Of a stretch of DNA of 23,161 bases, positions 1 through 7,811 are shown one piece after another. Below the pieces are notes generated by a model. It was not told where the DNA came from. It did not search any database and saw only the letters and a list, made by a program, of their open reading frames with translations. How positions within the stretch are numbered: the first letter of the stretch is position 1; every line of letters begins with the position of its first letter. Made by a program: the position numbers and the translations under genes. The stretch is from JBDIBB01 sp039812685 (lineage in GTDB: Bacteria; Acidobacteriota; Vicinamibacteria; Vicinamibacterales; JAFNAJ01), in assembly GCA_039812685.1 (NCBI GenBank), contig JBDIBB010000066.1:1-23161 (forward strand), read 5' to 3'.

Positions 1-154
1 AGCAGTCCGTGGTGGAAGTGCCGCGTCGCACCGAGACGGGCGCGGCGCCCGGCTGGCCAGGCGCGACGACCGAGAATGCGGCCAGTATTTGAGCGAGGAG
101 CAACGCCGCCAGCCGGGATGCCCCGCCCGTCCAATGCAGCGCCACTTTCGCCAC
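1..154 (-). CDS. Partial secreted protein, N-terminal signal peptide only
   Basis: An open frame on the minus strand starts at GTG 154 or GTG 145 and runs off the left edge. It begins VAKVALHWTGGASRL, then has a hydrophobic stretch (AALLLAQILAAFSVV) and a small-residue region (APGQPGAAPVSV), which together look like a Sec signal peptide. The body is outside the window, so no function can be given. It lies 60 nt beyond the DUF4340 stop on the same strand, so it could be the next gene of that operon. The first codons fall inside a 61-bp repeat (104-164) that also occurs at 8492-8552, so the apparent start could be repeat-derived. No strong Shine-Dalgarno is visible. Confidence 0.4.
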   Translation of the reverse strand, partial: MAKVALHWTGGASRLAALLLAQILAAFSVVAPGQPGAAPVSVRRGTSTTDC

Positions 155-164
155 GGGCTGCTAG
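104..164. repeat. 61-bp interspersed repeat, copy 1
   Basis: This 61-nt segment matches the reverse complement of 8492-8552 without gaps at 54 of 61 positions. The first 28 nt and the last 10 nt (GGGCTGCTAG) are identical. It lies between the DUF4340 stop and the partial left-edge gene and overlaps that gene's start. The match is at nucleotide level and includes synonymous positions, so shared protein function does not explain it well. Confidence 0.7.
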
Positions 165-214
165 CCATGCCGCGCATCATCTCCGCTTCCCGACGGCGGG
201 GCAAAGGCGGGCCG

Positions 215-1543
215 TCAGGGCTTCAGCGCGTCGAGGCTCTTCAGCGTCGAGTCGAGGTCGACGGCGGCCAGCTTCGCCGCGCCCGGATCGCCGGCGCGCG
301 TGGCATAGACGTCGTCGCCGGCACGGAAGAGGCTGACCGCCTCCTCGCGCGCCCCCTCGTCAGAGATCGCCTTGAAGGCCACCACCGGCGTCGCGCCGGC
401 CGGCAGCGTGCCGACGAACGACAGGGCGCGCAGGTTCGAGGCGGTGGAGAGCAGATCGACGATCTTCGCCTCCTCCACGTCCGCGGCCGGCTGCACCTGC
501 GTCCACTTCTCCAGCGCGTTCTCGCCCTCGCCCTTCCTCCTCTCGAAGACGAGCGTGACGCCGTCACGCGTGACCTCGAAGCGGCGCCCCGTGAAGCTGC
601 GGAACTCGAAGAGATCCTTCGGGCGGAAGTCGTCGGGCGCCTTGTTCAGGTCGGCGGCGATCGTCGCGTCGATGGTGAACACCATCGGCCGCGACGCGTC
701 CTTCGCGTAGCGCAGCCCGTCGGCCGTCGTGCTGCCGATGAGCAGCGTCGAACGGGCGCTGCCCGCGTCGAGATTGACGGTGAAGGCGGCCGGCGCCAGC
801 CCGTACTGCGCCAGGTCGGTCGCCTCCTGCGCGACGATGGCCTTCATCTGGGCGTTGGCGACACGGCTGAGCAGGCTGCTGACGACGCCGTCGTCGGCAC
901 GCAGATCGGTCGGCGCCGTCATGCGCCAGCGGTCCTCGCGCCTGGCGAAACCGATCGTCCTGCCCGCAGCGACCACCTGCACGCCATCCACCTTCGAGTG
1001 ATCGAGCTTCAGCACTCCCTTGTCGCGCAGGTCGAACGTGCCGCGATCGAACGTGCTGTCGAGCCAGGCGGGCACGAGGAACACGCGCGTGCTGTCGCCG
1101 AGCCGGGCGTAGACGTCCCCGCCGGTCGGCGTCTTCTCGCCGAACTCGAGGCGCTGCGCGGCGTGGCCGGCCGTCCTGAACTCCACCGTGATGCGCGGCG
1201 GGGCCAGGCCGAAGGCGGCCAGATCCGAGGCCTGCTCCTCGACGACGCGTTGCTCCTCGAGGCTGGCGAGCCCCGAGGGGATGGCCATCGTCTCGACCGT
1301 GTCGGCCTCGGCGGAGATGGGCGCGGTGACGTGCCACATCCCGTTCTCCTTCTTCAGCGCGGTGGTCTCGCCCTTGCTGCTGGTGACCTTCAGTTCCTCC
1401 ACCTGATCGGCCTGCAGCGTGGGAAACACCTTCGGCTTCGCGTCCGGGTTCACCGGCTCCCGTCCGCGCTCGACGAACCAGATGTAGGCGCCGAGCGCGA
1501 CGAGCACCGCCAGCAACGCCGCCGTGGTCGTTCCGCGTGACAT
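215..1543 (-). CDS. DUF4340 domain protein, membrane-anchored, of a Gld-type ABC operon
   Basis: This 442-residue protein has one N-terminal membrane segment (about residues 7-24, TAALLAVLVALGAYIWFVE) followed by a large extracytoplasmic region. That region holds repeated modules of the DUF4340 type: an 'LKV...KGETTALKKENGMWHVTAPI' block near residue 50 and a second 'GVQVVAAGRTIGFARREDRWRMTAP' block near 185. DUF4340 proteins commonly follow GldG-like genes in Acidobacteriota, Myxococcota and Planctomycetota; their molecular role is not established. The start lies 4 nt after the GldG-like stop, so the gene is surely co-transcribed with the ABC genes. I infer that it is an extracytoplasmic partner of the transporter. 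The family assignment is firm and the function is unknown. Confidence 0.85.
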   Translation of the reverse strand: MSRGTTTAALLAVLVALGAYIWFVERGREPVNPDAKPKVFPTLQADQVEELKVTSSKGETTALKKENGMWHVTAPISAEADTVETMAIPSGLASLEEQRVVEEQASDLAAFGLAPPRITVEFRTAGHAAQRLEFGEKTPTGGDVYARLGDSTRVFLVPAWLDSTFDRGTFDLRDKGVLKLDHSKVDGVQVVAAGRTIGFARREDRWRMTAPTDLRADDGVVSSLLSRVANAQMKAIVAQEATDLAQYGLAPAAFTVNLDAGSARSTLLIGSTTADGLRYAKDASRPMVFTIDATIAADLNKAPDDFRPKDLFEFRSFTGRRFEVTRDGVTLVFERRKGEGENALEKWTQVQPAADVEEAKIVDLLSTASNLRALSFVGTLPAGATPVVAFKAISDEGAREEAVSLFRAGDDVYATRAGDPGAAKLAAVDLDSTLKSLDALKP

Positions 1544-1547
1544 CGGG

Positions 1548-3131
1548 CTATCGCCTCCGCCACCAGGTGAAGAAGCCCGCGCCGAAGCAGACGAGCGGGA
1601 TCGCCGAGGCCAGCAGCACCGTCACCCCGCGCCCGCTCGGGGGCAGCGTGATGCGACGGTCCTCGGGATCGCGCGGCCGCAGCGAGATCAGCGAATCGGC
1701 GCCGGCCAGCCAGTTCAGGGCGTTCATGAACAGGTCGCGGTTGCCGCCGAAGCCCAGCGAGCTGTTGGCGGCGAAATCGGAGTCGCCAATCACCACCAGC
1801 CGCGTTTGCGGCGCCGGCGGCGGCGCCGCCGGGTTCGCCGGATCCGGCTGCGCGGCCGGCGCGTCGGGCGCGTCGGCCGACAGCGCCGCGCCGATCACCA
1901 GCGGGCCGTGCCGGTCACCCTTCGCCTCGTCGACCGTCACCTGTCCGCCGGCGCGCAGCACCGACAGGTCCTTCTTGGCGAAGCTCTGCGGGCTGGTCTC
2001 GAGAAACGCCTGCGGCGTGCGGCCGCCGGCGACCGTGCTGGTGGAGATGGTCTGGGTGGCCGGAAAGGCCGTGATCACGTTCAGCGTGTCGACGATGGGG
2101 TGTGGTGGATAGGACGCCACCACGGGGATCTCGGGGCTGCCCAGGGTGGCCTGTCCCACCAGATCCAGCACGATGTCGTGGCCCGTGCCAAAGCCCCACT
2201 CCTGCAGGAACCCCAGGAGGTTGGTGAGCGGCGGGGCGTCGGGCGTGTCGGGCGGATCGAGCATGACCAGCAGCTTCCCGCCGCGGTCCACGTAGCGCTT
2301 CAGCGCGGCCACCTCCTGCGGGAGGTAATCGATCTGCGGGCCGGCGATCACCAGGACGTCGGCGTCGGCCGGCACGTCGGCCTGCTGGGCCAGCGCCAGC
2401 TTCTCGACGGCGAAGTTGTCGCGGCCCATCGCCTGCGCGATGCCGCTGTAGCCGGTGCGTTCGTCGCTGCTGACGGTGTCCTTCTCGCGGTGTCCTTGCA
2501 CGAAGTACACCTTCTTCGACTTGCCTTCCACCGCCTTGATGATGGCGTTCGTCAGATCCTGCTCGCTGCTGCCGGTGGCGCGCTCGGTGCGGCCGGCGTA
2601 GCGCACGAGCACCGTGTCGTAGGCGCTGATGCCGTTCTGCAGCGCGCGCTGCCGCTCGCGGTCCACGTCGATGAAGCTCGTCTCCACCTTCGGCGACGCG
2701 TAGCGGTACTCCTGGAGGCGATCGCGGAAGTCGGCGAAGCGATCGGCGCGCGAGTAGACCTCGATCTCCAGCGGCTGCGCGAGGCTGCCCAGCACCTTGC
2801 GCGTCTGGTCGGAGAGCGAGAACTGCTGCGCCGCCGTCAGGTCCCACCGCTTGTCCTGGCGGGTGGCGATGTAGTTGATGCCGGCGAGGATGCCGAGCAC
2901 GATGAGCACGCTCGCCAGCGACAGCGCGCCGTAGCGCGTCTGGCGGCGCCGGAACGACTCGCCGATCTCGCGCCACTGGCCGGCGATGTAGAGGACGATG
3001 GTGACGAGGCCGGCAATCGCCAGCCCCCGCCACACCTCGACGTTTCCGGGCTGCAGCGCCCGCACGACGACGGCCGCGATCACCACCGCGACGCCGAGCC
3101 AGCCCAGGATGTCGATGATCCGCTTCAGCAT
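1548..3131 (-). CDS. GldG-like ABC transporter auxiliary protein
   Basis: This 527-residue protein has two or three N-terminal membrane segments (about 8-27, 35-50 and 68-86), a long extracytoplasmic region and a final membrane segment (about 503-522) ending in WWRRR. The motif RWDLTAAQQFSLSDQTRKVL after the third helix is characteristic of GldG and the related ABC_transp_aux family. The segments VYFVQGHREKD and LVVIGDSDFAANSSLG belong to the same GIFT-like fold seen in IFT52 and DUF4350 relatives. A proline/alanine-rich insert sits at about 418-440. In Bacteroidota GldG works with GldA and GldF in gliding and type 9 secretion; outside that phylum the substrate is unknown. The gene starts 3 nt after the permease stop. 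'GldG-like' names homology, not proof of gliding. Confidence 0.88.
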   Translation of the reverse strand: MLKRIIDILGWLGVAVVIAAVVVRALQPGNVEVWRGLAIAGLVTIVLYIAGQWREIGESFRRRQTRYGALSLASVLIVLGILAGINYIATRQDKRWDLTAAQQFSLSDQTRKVLGSLAQPLEIEVYSRADRFADFRDRLQEYRYASPKVETSFIDVDRERQRALQNGISAYDTVLVRYAGRTERATGSSEQDLTNAIIKAVEGKSKKVYFVQGHREKDTVSSDERTGYSGIAQAMGRDNFAVEKLALAQQADVPADADVLVIAGPQIDYLPQEVAALKRYVDRGGKLLVMLDPPDTPDAPPLTNLLGFLQEWGFGTGHDIVLDLVGQATLGSPEIPVVASYPPHPIVDTLNVITAFPATQTISTSTVAGGRTPQAFLETSPQSFAKKDLSVLRAGGQVTVDEAKGDRHGPLVIGAALSADAPDAPAAQPDPANPAAPPPAPQTRLVVIGDSDFAANSSLGFGGNRDLFMNALNWLAGADSLISLRPRDPEDRRITLPPSGRGVTVLLASAIPLVCFGAGFFTWWRRR

Positions 3132-3134
3132 GGC

Positions 3135-3902
3135 TCAGCCCCTCCACCGTTCGCTGTCGACCGACCGCACGGTCAGGAACAGGCCGAACGCGATGAACGA
3201 CAGGTAGTAGACCACGTGCTTGGTGTCGATGACGCCCTTCGAGAAGTCCTCGTAGTGCTCGATCACCGAGAGGAACGACGCGATGACGCGGCCCGTCTCG
3301 CCCGCGTTCTCGCCGAACCAGCTGACGATCCAGAGCAGCAGCGCGATGGCGAAGGTGGCGGCGCCGGCCACCACCTGGCTGCGCGTGAGGCTCGACAGGA
3401 ACAGCCCGAGCGAGATGAAGCTGGCGCCCATCAGCAGCAGCCCCAGGTAGGAGGTGACCAGCTGCTTCCATTCCGGCTGGCCCCACAGAAACAGCAGCGA
3501 CAGGTTCAGGCCCGACACCAGCAGCATGAGCACGAACACCGCCAGCACGCCGAGGAACTTGCCGAGCACGATCTGCGTGTCGGTGAGCGGCGAGGTGAGC
3601 AGCAGCTCGAAGGTGCCCGACCGCTTCTCCTCCGCGTAGGTGCGCATCGTCAGCATCGGCAGCATGAAGAGCATCACCACCGCCATGTTGCCCAGCAGCG
3701 GCCGCAGCATCATCTGGTTGACGTTCACCGGGCCGCCCATTCCCATCGCGCCCATCCGGATGCCCTGCTCGACGAACATGAACAGGTAGAGCACGAAGAA
3801 GGCGCCGAACAGCAGCGCGAAGAGCCCCGTCACGATGTAGGCGATCGGCGAGGCGACGCAGGCGCGCCACTCGCGGCCGGCAATCGCGAGCACGTTACCC
3901 AT
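3135..3902 (-). CDS. ABC-2 type permease, GldF/NosY-like
   Basis: This 255-residue integral membrane protein has about six predicted transmembrane helices (near residues 18-42, 70-86, 118-140, 150-170, 180-197 and 228-246). The cytoplasmic loop MRTYAEEKRSGTFELLLTSP followed by LTDTQIVLGKFLG is the hallmark of the GldF/NosY/YxlG permease group, where it docks on the ATPase. The start codon overlaps the end of the ATPase gene by 8 nt, indicating translational coupling. Together with the ATPase it should form a homodimeric export or membrane-remodelling transporter. The substrate is not deducible. Its length fits the family. Confidence 0.9.
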   Translation of the reverse strand: MGNVLAIAGREWRACVASPIAYIVTGLFALLFGAFFVLYLFMFVEQGIRMGAMGMGGPVNVNQMMLRPLLGNMAVVMLFMLPMLTMRTYAEEKRSGTFELLLTSPLTDTQIVLGKFLGVLAVFVLMLLVSGLNLSLLFLWGQPEWKQLVTSYLGLLLMGASFISLGLFLSSLTRSQVVAGAATFAIALLLWIVSWFGENAGETGRVIASFLSVIEHYEDFSKGVIDTKHVVYYLSFIAFGLFLTVRSVDSERWRG

Positions 3903-4854
3903 TGGCGGCCTCCGTGGCAGGGGCTTCCTCGGTGGTGAGGCTGAGGAAGATCTCCTCGAGGCTCATGCGCAGCGGCCGCAGCTCCAGCAGGCCCCAGCCG
4001 CCGGCGACGACCGCGCGTGCGATGTCGCGCCGCACGTCGCGCCCCTGTTCGCTCTCGATCTCGTAGCCGACGGCAGCGCCGTGCTGGTCGCTGCGCGCCA
4101 CCCGGAGGACGCCGCCGACGGCCTTCAGCGCCGGTTCGGGATCGGCGCCGGCCGCGTCCACCAGCACGTAGGTGCCCTCGCTGCCCTTGAGCCGTGCCGT
4201 GAGGTTGGCCGGCGTGTCGACGGCCACCACCCGTCCCCTGTTGATGATCACCACGCGCTGGCAGGTCTGGCTCACCTCGGGCAGGATGTGGGTGCTGAGG
4301 ATGACCGTGTGATCGCCGGCCAGGCTCTTGACCAGGTCGCGCGTCTCGAGGATCTGCTTCGGATCGAGGCCGGCGGTGGGCTCGTCGAGGATGAGCACCT
4401 CGGGGTTGTGGAGGATCGCCTGCGCCAGGCCCACCCGCTGCCGGTAGCCCTTCGACAGCTTCCCGCAGTGGCGATCGGCCATGTCGGCCACGCGCGTGCG
4501 CTCCATCGCCCAACTGACGCGCCGGTCGCGATCGGAGGCGGCCACGCGCTTGATGCGCGCGCAGAACGCCAGGTACTCGCGCACGGTCATCTCGGGGTAG
4601 AGCGGCGGCGTCTCCGGCAGGTAGCCTGTGCGTCGCTTGGCCTCGAGCGGCTGGTCGAGCACGTCGAATCCGGCGACGATGGCCCTGCCCTCGGTGGGCG
4701 GCATGTAGCCGGTGAGGATGCGCATCGTCGTCGTCTTGCCCGCCCCGTTGGGGCCGAGAAAGCCCAGGATCTCGCCTTTCTCGACCCTGAAGCTCACGTC
4801 GTCGACCGCCGTCACGCGGCCGTAACGTTTGGTGAGGTGTCGGACCTCGATCAC
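3895..4854 (-). CDS. ABC transporter ATP-binding protein, GldA-like
   Basis: This is the 319-residue ATPase subunit. Walker A is at 34-42 (GPNGAGKTT), the signature LSKGYRQRVGLAQAI lies near 132, Walker B VLILDEPTAGLDP near 152, and the switch histidine is in ILSTHILPE. The roughly 90-residue C-terminal extension is usual for the CcmA/NatA/GldA group. I chose the GTG at 4854 because AGGAG lies 7 nt upstream and the protein then begins directly with the conserved IEVRHLTKRYG. An upstream ATG at 4935 would add 27 Arg/Pro-rich residues with no domain. It is the first gene of the operon, preceded by a promoter at 4938-4966. It powers the neighbouring permease. Confidence 0.92.
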   Translation of the reverse strand: MIEVRHLTKRYGRVTAVDDVSFRVEKGEILGFLGPNGAGKTTTMRILTGYMPPTEGRAIVAGFDVLDQPLEAKRRTGYLPETPPLYPEMTVREYLAFCARIKRVAASDRDRRVSWAMERTRVADMADRHCGKLSKGYRQRVGLAQAILHNPEVLILDEPTAGLDPKQILETRDLVKSLAGDHTVILSTHILPEVSQTCQRVVIINRGRVVAVDTPANLTARLKGSEGTYVLVDAAGADPEPALKAVGGVLRVARSDQHGAAVGYEIESEQGRDVRRDIARAVVAGGWGLLELRPLRMSLEEIFLSLTTEEAPATEAANG

Positions 4855-5161
4855 GGATGGACTCCTGTCGCGGGGCTGGGCCCGCGGGCGCCGCCGGCCT
4901 GCCGTTCGCCGAACAATCTCGTGAACGCCAGCCAACGATGCTAGTCAGACGACCGCGGGGGGTCAACAGACGGGCGTGGGTGGGGCGGGTCATGGCCGCG
5001 TCGCGGGAGCCAGGAGCGAGCTCGTGTGTTCGGGCCGGGGGCGTCGCCGGCCGGTGCGCCTGACGGCACCGAATCGATCCACCCCGGTGCTGGCCGGCGC
5101 GCCGGTTCCTGCCCTGGCACGGCTTCCCTTCGCGGCGGATCCACGTTATCCTCACGCTTGA
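4855..5161. other. Divergent intergenic region between ABC operon and arsR
   Basis: This 307-nt stretch separates the minus-strand ABC operon from the plus-strand metal-resistance pair. It holds the ABC operon promoter (4938-4966) and a -10-like TATCCT at 5148-5153. I see no credible gene here: the short open frames are Arg/Pro/Gly-rich products of high G+C content. Confidence 0.6.
4938..4966 (-). promoter_or_regulatory. Sigma-70-type promoter of the ABC/GldG operon
   Basis: On the minus strand TTGACC (4966-4961) is separated by exactly 17 nt from TAGCAT (4943-4938). This gives 5/6 and 4/6 matches to the consensus hexamers. The expected transcript start near 4931 leaves a leader of roughly 77 nt before the GTG at 4854. 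Confidence 0.6.
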
Positions 5162-5178
5162 ATGTCTGCTCAAGTGTT
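5148..5178 (+). promoter_or_regulatory. arsR promoter -10 and candidate ArsR/SmtB operator
   Basis: TATCCT (5148-5153) lies 8 nt before the ATG at 5162. An interrupted palindrome CTTGA-N8-TCAAG (5157-5161 / 5170-5174), with further AC/GT matches outside, spans the start codon. ArsR/SmtB repressors typically bind such imperfect palindromes overlapping their own promoter. Here it would cover the transcript start and the first codons, so I infer autoregulation. The -35 region is poor. Confidence 0.5.
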
Positions 5179-5650
5179 CACGCGACGCGTCGCCTCATCT
5201 GCCGTCCGCGCCATCGACGCGCGGCCCGCGCCCCGCCGGCCGCTGTCGCCTGCCGGCCGCCCGGCGGGCTGTGCCGAGTTCCACGCCGACGCCGCGCGCA
5301 TCGCGCGCGCCCGCGCGACGATGGCCGCGCCGCCGGCCGCCGCCACGCTGGCCGAGACGTTCCGGCTGCTGGGTGACCCCACGCGGGTGCGGCTGCTCGA
5401 CGCGCTGGCGGCCGGCGAGCTCTGCGTCTGCGACCTCGCGACGCTGCTCGGCCACACCGTGTCGGCCGTCTCGCACCAGTTGCGGCTGCTGCGCGGGCTG
5501 CGCCTGGTGCGGGCGCGCCGTGACGGACGGATGGTCTTCTACTCCCTCGACGATCACCACATCCACGACCTGCTGTCGCAGGCCCGCCGGCACGTCGAGG
5601 AGCGCCTTGCGCCGCGGGCGTCCCGCCGCGGCGTGAGCGCGACGTCATGA
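5162..5650 (+). CDS. ArsR/SmtB-family metal-sensing repressor
   Basis: This 162-residue winged-helix regulator should repress itself and the following metal ATPase until metal binds. The helix-turn-helix region is about 81-113 (ELCVCDLATLLGHTVSAVSHQLRLLRG). The alpha3N site is visible: C88 and C90 in ELCVCDL, with an N-terminal C37-x3-H41 in the position of the CadC C-x3-C pair. The alpha5 site is also intact: D131-x-H133 and H144-x2-E147, matching the SmtB spacing. The ATG at 5162 keeps the N-terminal ligands; an internal ATG at 5321 would remove them. No Shine-Dalgarno precedes 5162, and a -10 hexamer 8 nt upstream suggests a leaderless message. The stop overlaps the ATPase start (ATGA). 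The likely inducer is Zn, Cd or Pb. Confidence 0.88.
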   Translation: MSAQVFTRRVASSAVRAIDARPAPRRPLSPAGRPAGCAEFHADAARIARARATMAAPPAAATLAETFRLLGDPTRVRLLDALAAGELCVCDLATLLGHTVSAVSHQLRLLRGLRLVRARRDGRMVFYSLDDHHIHDLLSQARRHVEERLAPRASRRGVSATS

Positions 5651-7785
5651 GCGTGCCGGCTGAGCACGAGGCGGCGCCGCGCGCCGAGGCCTGCTACGAC
5701 GTCGCGGGCCTCTGCTGCCAGGACGAGGTGCGCCTGGTGGGGAAGCGGCTGGCGAGGCTGCCCGGCGTGCGCGGCTTCTCGGCCGACCTCGTCGGACGGC
5801 GCGTGCGGGTCCGGTTCGATCCGGCCGCGCTCGACGCGCCGCGCATCGCCGCGGCGATTGGCGAGACGGGCTTGAAGGCCACCGAGGCCGCCGAAGGCGA
5901 GCCGGCCGTCGTCGCGCCTCACCGCGTGCCGGCAGTCACCTGGCTGACGGCCGCGTCGGGCGTGCTGATGGCGGCAGGGGGATTCTTGTACTGGGCCGCG
6001 CCCGGCAGCATCGCGGCGCCGGCCGCGCTGGTGGCCGCGGCGCTGACCGGCGGAGGCCCCACCCTCCGCCGCGCCTGGCACTCGCTGCGCGGCCACACGC
6101 TCGACATCCACGTGCTCATGGTGATCGCCGTCGCGGGCGCGCTCGCGCTGGGCGAGTACGTGGAAGCCGCCACCGTGGTGTTCCTGTTCGCGGCCGCGCA
6201 ATGGCTCGAAGGCTACAGCGTGGGGCGGGCCCGCGGCGCGATCGCGTCGCTGATGGCCAAGGCGCCGCGCGACGCGGTGGTGCTGCGCGAGGGCGTCGAG
6301 GTGCGGCTGCCGGTGGCGAAGGTGAGGCCGGGCGACATCGTGCTCGTGCGGCCCGGCGAGACGATTGCGATCGACGGCGACATCGTCCGCGGCCGCACGG
6401 AAGTGGATCAGTCGGCGATCACCGGCGAGTCGGCGCCCGTGGCGCGGGATCCCGGCGAGTCGGTCTACGCCGGCTCGGTGAACGGCACGGGCGCCATCGA
6501 GGTCGCGGTGACGCGCCCGGGCGAGGACTCCACCATCGCGCGCATCATCCACCTCGTCGAGCAGGCGCAGGCCTCGCGCGCGCCGTCGCAGACCTTCGTC
6601 GAGCGGTTCGCGGCGATCTACACGCCCGTGGTGATCGCCGGCGCGGCGGCCCTGGCCGCCATCCCGCCGCTCGCGTTCGGCCAGCCGTTCGAGGCCTGGG
6701 CGTATCGCGCCCTCGTGCTGCTGGTCATCTCGTGTCCCTGCGCCCTGGTGATTGCCACGCCTGTCTCGATCGTCTCGGCGCTGGCGTCGGCGGCGCGCCG
6801 CGGCGTGCTGATCAAGGGCGGCGCGCACCTGGAGCGCGCCGGCGGCATCCGCTGCGTCGCCTTCGACAAGACGGGGACGCTCACGCGCGGCGAGCCGGAG
6901 GTGAAGGACGTCGTCGCGCTCGGCGCCGCCACGCCGCACGAGGTGATCGGCGCGGCCGCGGCCATCGAGTCGCGCTCCGAGCACCCGGTGGGCCGCGCCA
7001 TCCTCCGCCATGCGGGCCGCGAGGGCGTCGCCGTGGCCGCCGCCGACGCCGTCCGCGCGATTCCCGGCCGCGGCGCCGAGGGCACGGTCAACGGCCGTGC
7101 CGGGGTGCTCGGCAACCACCGCCTCTTCGAGGAGCGCAGCCTCTGCACGCCGTCGCTCCACGATCACCTCGACGACCTCGCGGGTCGCGGCCGCACGCCC
7201 GTCATGCTCGCGCTCGACGGCCGCGCCGTGGGCCTGCTGGGCGTGGCCGACGAGGTGCGCGCGCACGTGCGCGACGCAATCGCCGCGCTGCGCGCGCACG
7301 GCGTGGATCGCGTCGTGATGCTCACCGGCGATCACGACGCCACGGCCCGGGCCATCGCCGAGGCCGCCGGCGTCGACGACTATCGCGCCGAGCTGCTGCC
7401 CGCCGACAAGGTGCTGGCCGTGCGGCAGCTGCGCGCCGAGCACGGCACGGTGGCGATGATCGGCGACGGCCTGAACGACGCCCCGGCGCTGGCCGCCGCC
7501 GACGTCGGCATCGCGATGGGCGCCGCCGGCAGCCATGCCGCGCTCGAGACGGCCGACATCGCACTGATGGCCGACGAGCTGCTGAAGGTGCCGTTCGCCA
7601 TCCGGCTGAGCCGCCGCACGCTGTCGGTGATCCGATTCAACGTCGCGTTCGCCATCGGGCTCAAGCTGCTCTTCCTCGGGTTGGCAGCCACCGGGCAGGC
7701 GACGCTGTGGATGGCCGTGCTCGCCGACGCCGGCGCGTCGGTACTCGTCGTGGCCAACGCCCTGCGGCTGCTCCGCGCCGCCTGA
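5647..7785 (+). CDS. Heavy-metal-exporting P1B-type ATPase (Zn/Cd/Pb class)
   Basis: This 712-residue inner-membrane pump is of the ZntA/CadA type and exports divalent soft metals using ATP. The N-terminal HMA-like domain (about 13-75) lacks CxxC but has C23-C24-Q-D-E27, recalling the CCxxE motif of plant HMA2/HMA4 zinc ATPases. The transmembrane metal site is C363-P-C365. The phosphorylated aspartate is D407 in DKTGT, H446-P447 forms the ATP-binding HP motif, and the hinge is G606-DGLND. The P1B-2 signatures K673 (GLKLLF) and D694-x-G near the C terminus support Zn/Cd/Pb rather than Cu specificity. The start overlaps the arsR stop by 4 nt, so the two are translationally coupled and metal-regulated together. 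Length is normal. zntA or cadA would be a plausible name, but the exact metal is not shown. Confidence 0.93.
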   Translation: MSVPAEHEAAPRAEACYDVAGLCCQDEVRLVGKRLARLPGVRGFSADLVGRRVRVRFDPAALDAPRIAAAIGETGLKATEAAEGEPAVVAPHRVPAVTWLTAASGVLMAAGGFLYWAAPGSIAAPAALVAAALTGGGPTLRRAWHSLRGHTLDIHVLMVIAVAGALALGEYVEAATVVFLFAAAQWLEGYSVGRARGAIASLMAKAPRDAVVLREGVEVRLPVAKVRPGDIVLVRPGETIAIDGDIVRGRTEVDQSAITGESAPVARDPGESVYAGSVNGTGAIEVAVTRPGEDSTIARIIHLVEQAQASRAPSQTFVERFAAIYTPVVIAGAAALAAIPPLAFGQPFEAWAYRALVLLVISCPCALVIATPVSIVSALASAARRGVLIKGGAHLERAGGIRCVAFDKTGTLTRGEPEVKDVVALGAATPHEVIGAAAAIESRSEHPVGRAILRHAGREGVAVAAADAVRAIPGRGAEGTVNGRAGVLGNHRLFEERSLCTPSLHDHLDDLAGRGRTPVMLALDGRAVGLLGVADEVRAHVRDAIAALRAHGVDRVVMLTGDHDATARAIAEAAGVDDYRAELLPADKVLAVRQLRAEHGTVAMIGDGLNDAPALAAADVGIAMGAAGSHAALETADIALMADELLKVPFAIRLSRRTLSVIRFNVAFAIGLKLLFLGLAATGQATLWMAVLADAGASVLVVANALRLLRAA

Positions 7786-7795
7786 TGCGACGGCC

Positions 7796-7811
7796 GCCGG
7801 GCGGGCCCGGC
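7796..7811. terminator. GC-rich hairpin between convergent genes
   Basis: GCCGGGC (7796-7802) and GCCCGGC (7805-7811) form an inverted repeat filling the 26-nt gap between the convergent ATPase and PilZ genes. It has no U-tract on either strand and a tight loop, so termination is an inference from position. Confidence 0.3.

Noticed and set aside
89..3938. Long open frames on the plus strand opposite the DUF4340, GldG-like and permease genes
   Set aside because: They are Arg/His/Ala-rich, lack any domain or Shine-Dalgarno, and lie opposite genes with clear membrane segments and family motifs. High G+C content removes stop codons from the antisense frames.
1548..4854. Calling the ABC operon a gliding motility system
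   Set aside because: GldA/F/G homologues occur in many non-gliding bacteria, and no other gliding or type 9 secretion gene is in the window.
5321..5650. Internal ATG as the start of the ArsR-family gene
   Set aside because: It would remove the N-terminal C37 and H41, which align with the CadC metal ligands, and it has no Shine-Dalgarno.
5554..7536. A 660-codon open frame on the minus strand opposite the metal ATPase
   Set aside because: It is antisense to an ATPase with every catalytic motif intact, and its composition is that of a GC-rich shadow.
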